NCBI GenBank assembly: GCA_947384055.1
Contig: CANDFO010000003.1
Coordinates: 1 to 64,000, forward strand
Length of the DNA: 64,000 bases
Direction of reading: 5' to 3'
Source of the DNA: an uncultured Flavonifractor sp.
GTDB taxonomy: Bacteria > Bacillota > Clostridia > Oscillospirales > Oscillospiraceae
Of this stretch, positions 59,460-64,000 are shown one piece after another (the stretch's first letter is position 1; each line of letters opens with the position of its first letter). The notes under the pieces were generated by a model that saw only the letters and a program-made list of their open reading frames with translations, was not told the DNA's origin and ran no database searches. The translations under genes were made by a program, and so were the position numbers.

Positions 59460-59737
59460 GATGACCTTCTCCTTGTCTGCTGTTTTTTTTCTTCGTATTC
59501 CTCACGGGTCAGAATCCCCGCCTGGTACAGGGTATCCAGCTGGTCTCCGGAGCGGCCCGGCGGTCTGCGCTCCTCCCTGCGCTTCCGTCGGGACTCCTTT
59601 CTCCTTTTTTGGGCGGCCGCGTCTTTTTTGACCGCCCTGGTTGACACCACCGCTAAAATTACACAGACTGCCAAGGCCAGTATTTCAACTCCGGCCGGTG
59701 TAAACATCCCGATGGTTGAAAAGATCATACTGCCCAT
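59456..59737 (-). CDS. Small membrane protein with C-terminal SHOCT domain
   Basis: A 93-residue product: one N-terminal membrane span (AGVEILALAVCVILAVVS, about residues 15-32), a very basic stretch (KRRKESRRKRREERR), and a C-terminal SHOCT motif (LDTLYQAGILTREEYEEKK). SHOCT modules are short oligomerisation segments often attached to other domains. It begins 6 nt after gyrA and overlaps the lipoprotein gene by 4 nt, so expression with gyrase is likely. Function unknown. Confidence 0.8.
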   Translation of the reverse strand: MGSMIFSTIGMFTPAGVEILALAVCVILAVVSTRAVKKDAAAQKRRKESRRKRREERRPPGRSGDQLDTLYQAGILTREEYEEKKQQTRRRSS

Positions 59738-59743
59738 AACCGT

Positions 59744-62275
59744 TTACTCCCCTGTCCGCTCCGGTCCGCCTTCTGCGGCTTCCTCCGTAACAGGCTCCTC
59801 TTCCGGCTCCTCATGCTCTGTTCGGGCAAAAGAGATGACCTTTACCCCTTCTTCCAGATTCATCAGCTTTACACCCTGGGCAGAGCGGCCGTAGGTGCTG
59901 ATTCCCGACACCGCCATACGGATAATAACGCCTGCGTCGTTGATGACAAGAATATCATCCTCATCGCTGACTACCTTTACGCCTACCACCGGACCGGTCT
60001 TTTCCGTCACCTGATAACCCTTCAAACCGTATCCGCCCCGCCTCTGGGGGCCGTCGGCCCGGATATATTCGTCCATAGCGGTGCGCTTTCCGTAGCCGTT
60101 TTCCGTCACCATCAGCACCTGATGCTCCCGTTTGGCCCGGGCCGCGCCGATTACATAATCGCCGGGCCGCAGATTGATTCCTTTTACGCCATAGGCGTCC
60201 CGGCCCATACACCGCACTTGAGTCTCCAAAAAGGCGATGGACATGCCGTCATGTGTGGCGATGAGAATACACTGCTCCCCATCGGTTTCCCGCACACAGA
60301 TCAGATCGTCCCCCTCATCCAGAGTGATACAGCGGATACCCGCTTTTCGGGCGGTATTGATCACCGAGAGCTGAATACGCTTTACCGTACCGCTGCGCGT
60401 CACCATAGTCAGATAGCGATTTTCCGGGAATTCCCGCAGGTGGATCATCGCCGTTACTTTTTCTCCAGCTTCTACCGGAAGCACATTGCCGATATAGGTG
60501 CCCTTGGCCGTTCGGCCCGCCTCCGCAATCTGATAGCCCTTTTTCCGGTGCACCCGGCCCTTATTGGTAAAGAACAGAATAAAGTCGTGAGTAGAGGCGG
60601 TAAATACCGATTCCACATAGTCCTCTTCTTTCAGAGACTGGGCGGTAATGCCCTTTCCACCCCGCCGCTGTGCTTTATAGCTGGACACCGGCGTCCGCTT
60701 GATGTAACCCGCCGCCGTAAGGGTAAAGACACAGGATTCCTCTTCAATCAGGTCCTCCACATCCAGGTCGTCCTCAACAAAGGCAATCTCCGTCATACGG
60801 TCGTCGCCATATTTGTCCCGGATTTCGAGCAGTTCATCCTTGAGCACCTGCCGCAGCATAGCCTCATCGCTGAGCAGGCGGTTGAAGTAGGCAATGCGCT
60901 CCTCCAGCTCCTTATACTCTGCCTCCAGCTTCTCCCGGTTCAAACCCTGGAGAGCAATCAGGCGCATATCACAGATGGCCTGAGCCTGTACCTCGTCCAG
61001 GGAAAAGCGCTCCATCAGATTGTCCCTGGCATTGTCATAGCTGGTGCGGATAATCCGGATGACCTCGTCAATATTGTCCTGGGCGATTAACAGACCCTCC
61101 AGCAGATGGGCCCGGTCCTGGGCTTTTTTCAGGTCAAATCTGGTCCGGCGGAGAATGACTTCCTCCTGGAAAGCCAGATACTCATCTAAAATATGCCGCA
61201 GAGAGAGAATTTTCGGCTGGGACTGGTCGTTCACCAGCGCCAGCATATTGATAGCAAAGGTAGTCTGAAGCTGAGTCTGGGCAAAAAGGCGGTTGAGCAC
61301 CACTTGGGCGTTGGCGTCTTTTTTCAGCTCAATGACAATGCGCATGCCGTTCCGGTCGGACTCGTCCCGGATGGCGGAGATACCGTCCAGCCGCTTATCC
61401 TCCACCTGGTCGGCCATATTTTTAATCAGCATCCGCTTGTTCACCTGATAGGGAATTTCAGTGACGATGATACGGACGCGGTTATTGCCGAATTCCTCAA
61501 ATTCTGTCCGGGCCCGGACCCGAATATGTCCCCGCCCGGTAGCGTAAGCCTGCCGGATACCCGCCCGGCCCATAATCATGCCGCGGGTGGGGAAGTCAGG
61601 ACCCTTTACGTGCTCCATCAAATCGTCCAGAGTGGCTTCCGGGTCGTCCAGTACACAGATAGCCGCATTGATCACCTCCCGCAGGTTGTGGGGAGGAATG
61701 TTGGTGGCCATGCCTACCGCAATGCCGCTGGAACCGTTTACCAACAGATTGGGAAAGCGGCTGGGCAGTACACGCGGCTCCCTGCGGCTTTCGTCAAAAT
61801 TGGGGTCCCAATTCACCGTATCCTTTTCAATATCCCGAAGCATTTCCTGGGAAATTCTGTCCAGCCGCGCCTCGGTATACCGGTAGGCCGCCGCCGGGTC
61901 TCCGTCCACGGAGCCGAAGTTTCCGTGACCGTCTACCAGCGGGTAGCGCATGGAGAAGTCCTGAGCCAGGCGGACCAGCGCGTCATAGACGCTGGCGTCC
62001 CCGTGGGGGTGGTAGCGGCCCAGCACGTCGCCCACGCAGGTAGCCGATTTTTTAAAAGGCCGGTCATGGGTCAGATTATCCTCATACATGGCATAGAGAA
62101 TCCGCCGGTGAACCGGCTTCAGGCCGTCCCGCACATCGGGCAGGGCCCGGCCCTTAATCACGCTCATGGCGTATTCAATATAAGACTGCTCCATCTCCGG
62201 CACCAGTGCCGAATGCACAATTTTCTGGTCCGGAAATCGAATCTCTTCCGGGTCGTATTGGGGTTTTTTTGTCAT
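59744..62275 (-). CDS. gyrA: DNA gyrase subunit A
   Basis: An 843-residue subunit of the type IIA topoisomerase that introduces negative supercoils. Visible are the breakage-reunion domain with RALPDVRDGLKPVHRRILY, the YRYTEARL segment holding the catalytic region, the GyrA box QRRGGKG, and six beta-pinwheel blades in the C-terminal domain. The acidic tail is EEPEEEPVTEEAAEGG. ATG 62275 with AAGGAGAA. The quinolone region reads YHPHGDASVYDALVR: Ala at the E. coli Ser83 position and Ser next to it. It follows gyrB by 55 bp. Confidence 0.98.
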   Translation of the reverse strand: MTKKPQYDPEEIRFPDQKIVHSALVPEMEQSYIEYAMSVIKGRALPDVRDGLKPVHRRILYAMYEDNLTHDRPFKKSATCVGDVLGRYHPHGDASVYDALVRLAQDFSMRYPLVDGHGNFGSVDGDPAAAYRYTEARLDRISQEMLRDIEKDTVNWDPNFDESRREPRVLPSRFPNLLVNGSSGIAVGMATNIPPHNLREVINAAICVLDDPEATLDDLMEHVKGPDFPTRGMIMGRAGIRQAYATGRGHIRVRARTEFEEFGNNRVRIIVTEIPYQVNKRMLIKNMADQVEDKRLDGISAIRDESDRNGMRIVIELKKDANAQVVLNRLFAQTQLQTTFAINMLALVNDQSQPKILSLRHILDEYLAFQEEVILRRTRFDLKKAQDRAHLLEGLLIAQDNIDEVIRIIRTSYDNARDNLMERFSLDEVQAQAICDMRLIALQGLNREKLEAEYKELEERIAYFNRLLSDEAMLRQVLKDELLEIRDKYGDDRMTEIAFVEDDLDVEDLIEEESCVFTLTAAGYIKRTPVSSYKAQRRGGKGITAQSLKEEDYVESVFTASTHDFILFFTNKGRVHRKKGYQIAEAGRTAKGTYIGNVLPVEAGEKVTAMIHLREFPENRYLTMVTRSGTVKRIQLSVINTARKAGIRCITLDEGDDLICVRETDGEQCILIATHDGMSIAFLETQVRCMGRDAYGVKGINLRPGDYVIGAARAKREHQVLMVTENGYGKRTAMDEYIRADGPQRRGGYGLKGYQVTEKTGPVVGVKVVSDEDDILVINDAGVIIRMAVSGISTYGRSAQGVKLMNLEEGVKVISFARTEHEEPEEEPVTEEAAEGGPERTGE

Positions 62276-62330
62276 GCTTCTATATTCTCCTTCTCGTTCC
62301 TCCAAAAAGGATATCGAATTGCGCTCCCCA

Positions 62331-64000
62331 TCAATAGTCCAGGTTCACCGCATATTTGGCGTTGCGCTCAATAAATTCCTTGCGGGGCTCCACCTTTTCT
62401 CCCATCAGGACAGAAAAAGTGGCGTCCGCCAGAACTGCATCGTCCAGCTCAATGCGTTTTAACGTGCGGCGCTCCGGGTCCATAGTGGTCTCCCACAGCT
62501 CATGGGGATTCATCTCGCCCAAGCCCTTAAATCGGTTGATCTCAATTTTCGCGTTGGGATTGTCCCCCCGCAGTTCGGCGGAAATGGCGTCCCGCTCCTC
62601 CTCAGAGAAGGCCAGATGGGTGGTCTTGCCGCGGGTCAGCTTAAACAGTGGTGGCACGGCCGCGTAGACATAGCCCTGCTCGATCAGGGGTCGCATGAAG
62701 CGGAAAAAGAAGGTCAGCAGCAGGGTGCGGATATGAGAACCGTCCACGTCCGCATCGGCCATGATAATCACTTTGTGATAACGAAGACGGTTTGGGTCAA
62801 AGTCATCTCCAATGCCCGCGCCCAGGGCGGTAATCACCGGCTGGAGTTTGTCGTTTCCATAGACCTTGTCGGCTCTGGCCTTCTCCACATTGAGCATTTT
62901 GCCCCACAGAGGGAGAATAGCCTGAAACCGGGAATCTCTCCCCTGGGTGGCGGAGCCTCCGGCGGAATCGCCCTCGACGATATACAGCTCGGTCAGCTCC
63001 GGATTATTTTCATTACAGTCCCGCAGCTTGTCGGGCATGGCCGCCCCGCCCAGGGCAGTTTTGCGACGGATAGATTCCCGGGCTTTTCGGGCGGCTTCCC
63101 GGGCGCGGTTGGCCATAAGCGCCTTATCCAGAATCGCCCGGCCCACAGCGGGATTTTCCTCTAAAAACTCCTCCAGCCGGTCGCTGACCAGTCCTGCCAC
63201 CATGGCACGGATCTCACTGTTGCCCAGCTTGGCCTTGGTCTGTCCTTCAAACTGGGCGTCGGTGAGCTTTACCGAGATGACGCAGGTAATTCCCTCCCGG
63301 CAGTCCTCTCCGGAGACTTTTTCCTCATCCTTCAAAATCTTCATCTTGCGGCCGTAGGCGTTGAGTACGGTAGTCAGAGCCCGCTTAAAGCCCTCTTCGT
63401 GCATGCCGCCCTCCGGCGTGTGGACATTGTTGGCAAAAGAAATAATAGTCTCATTATAGCCGTCGTTATACTGAAAGGCCACCTCTGCTACAGAATCGTC
63501 TTTCTCTCCTGCCATATAGACCACGTTTTCATGGATTGGGGTTTTTGCCCGGTTCAGCCAGGTGACAAATTCCCGGATGCCCCCGGCGTAGTGCATTTCG
63601 TCGGTCTGTTCCCGCCCGGGGCGCTCGTCAACGGTGCGGATCCGTACACCGGCGTTTAAGAACGCCTCCTCCCGCATGCGGGTGTGGAGCGTCTCATAAT
63701 TATATTCCGTTACCTCGAACATCTCCGGGTCCGGCTTAAAAACTACTTCCGTTCCATGGCGCTGGGTATCACCGACAATCTTCATCTCCTGGGTGACTTG
63801 TCCCCGGGAAAACTTCATCTCATAGATTTTTCCGTCCTTGTGCACACGCACTTCCAGCCACTGACTAAGGGCGTTGACTACGCTGGCGCCTACTCCATGC
63901 AGTCCGCCGGATACCTTGTAGCCGCCGCCGCCAAATTTTCCGCCTGCGTGAAGAATGGTAAACACCACTTCCAGAGCGGGCTTGCCGGTCTGCTCCTGCA
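62331..64000 (-). CDS. gyrB: DNA gyrase subunit B (N-terminus outside window)
   Basis: About 555 residues are visible; the frame is open to the right edge (first codons read QEQTGKPALEVVFTILHAGGKF). The ATPase lid GGGGYKVSGGLHGVGASVVN, the transducer domain, and the TOPRIM motifs EGDSAGGSA and DADVDGSHIRTLLL are present. The usual ILPLRGK reads ILPLWGK here. Start and N-terminal ATPase part are missing because of the window edge. It lies 55 bp upstream of gyrA. Confidence 0.98.
   Translation of the reverse strand, partial: QEQTGKPALEVVFTILHAGGKFGGGGYKVSGGLHGVGASVVNALSQWLEVRVHKDGKIYEMKFSRGQVTQEMKIVGDTQRHGTEVVFKPDPEMFEVTEYNYETLHTRMREEAFLNAGVRIRTVDERPGREQTDEMHYAGGIREFVTWLNRAKTPIHENVVYMAGEKDDSVAEVAFQYNDGYNETIISFANNVHTPEGGMHEEGFKRALTTVLNAYGRKMKILKDEEKVSGEDCREGITCVISVKLTDAQFEGQTKAKLGNSEIRAMVAGLVSDRLEEFLEENPAVGRAILDKALMANRAREAARKARESIRRKTALGGAAMPDKLRDCNENNPELTELYIVEGDSAGGSATQGRDSRFQAILPLWGKMLNVEKARADKVYGNDKLQPVITALGAGIGDDFDPNRLRYHKVIIMADADVDGSHIRTLLLTFFFRFMRPLIEQGYVYAAVPPLFKLTRGKTTHLAFSEEERDAISAELRGDNPNAKIEINRFKGLGEMNPHELWETTMDPERRTLKRIELDDAVLADATFSVLMGEKVEPRKEFIERNAKYAVNLDY

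Noticed and set aside
1..64000. tRNA, rRNA, tmRNA, CRISPR arrays, transposases, integrases and prophage genes
   Set aside because: None could be recognised by eye in either strand; a tRNAscan/Infernal run would be needed to exclude small RNAs formally.

Overview
The window looks like a chromosomal segment of a high-GC Bacillota of class Clostridia, most likely an Oscillospiraceae relative (Flavonifractor / Lawsonibacter / Intestinimonas type). This is inferred from gene content, not from a database match. The pointers are Firmicutes gene order (infB-rbfA-nrnA-truB-ribF; yggS-sepF-divIVA-ileS; noc-parA-parB; gyrB-gyrA), T-box leaders, sigma-A promoters with 17-nt spacers, GC-rich codon use, and a clostridial single-chain PurL. 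The replication origin probably lies beyond the right edge: gyrB/gyrA, noc/parA/parB and three perfect parS sites are all on the right side.

Layout. 0-4.6 kb: end of the translation-factor operon (infB, rbfA, nrnA, truB, ribF). 4.9-6.2 kb: a DUF1576 membrane protein. 6.3-13.1 kb: a sugar-uptake locus on the minus strand (solute-binding lipoprotein, two CUT1 permeases, LacI-type regulator, 4-alpha-glucanotransferase) with a double LacI-type operator just downstream of its promoter; no transporter ATPase is present. 13.4-17.5 kb: a small membrane protein, then a T-box leader and hisS-aspS. 17.5-31.6 kb: minus-strand housekeeping genes (purL, a family-5 binding lipoprotein, pgeF, secA, miaB, htrA, comM). 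31.9-34.3 kb: icd and two small membrane proteins. 34.6-44.2 kb: the cell-division operon (HlyD-like, yggS, sepF, divIVA) followed by an isoleucine-type T-box, an AT-rich two-gene BcgI-like restriction-modification system, and ileS. 44.5-50.8 kb: hfq, mutL, mutS, rsmG and a small membrane protein. 51-57.7 kb: serS, a coiled-coil membrane protein, parB, parA, noc, and a LysM/G5/M23 cell-wall protein. 58-64 kb: rnhA, a lipoprotein, a SHOCT protein, gyrA, and gyrB cut by the window edge.

Most notable observations. (1) A BcgI-like Type IIB restriction-modification pair sits between the ileS T-box and ileS, so restriction genes appear to be wired behind an isoleucine-sensing riboswitch. (2) A 198-bp structured repeat occurs twice in opposite orientation (9285-9482 and 34355-34552, about 93% identical by hand alignment), with a third solo end near 6247-6271. 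The second copy lies between two identical 34-bp copies of a terminator hairpin, as if inserted into the terminator with duplication. (3) Several intergenic gaps hold dense runs of perfect hairpins (9224-9592 and 21350-21513). (4) The gene behind parB encodes a membrane-anchored coiled-coil protein that overlaps the parB stop codon. (5) GyrA carries Ala at the position of E. coli Ser83.

No tRNA, rRNA, CRISPR array, transposase or prophage gene was seen. All counts and identities were made by eye.
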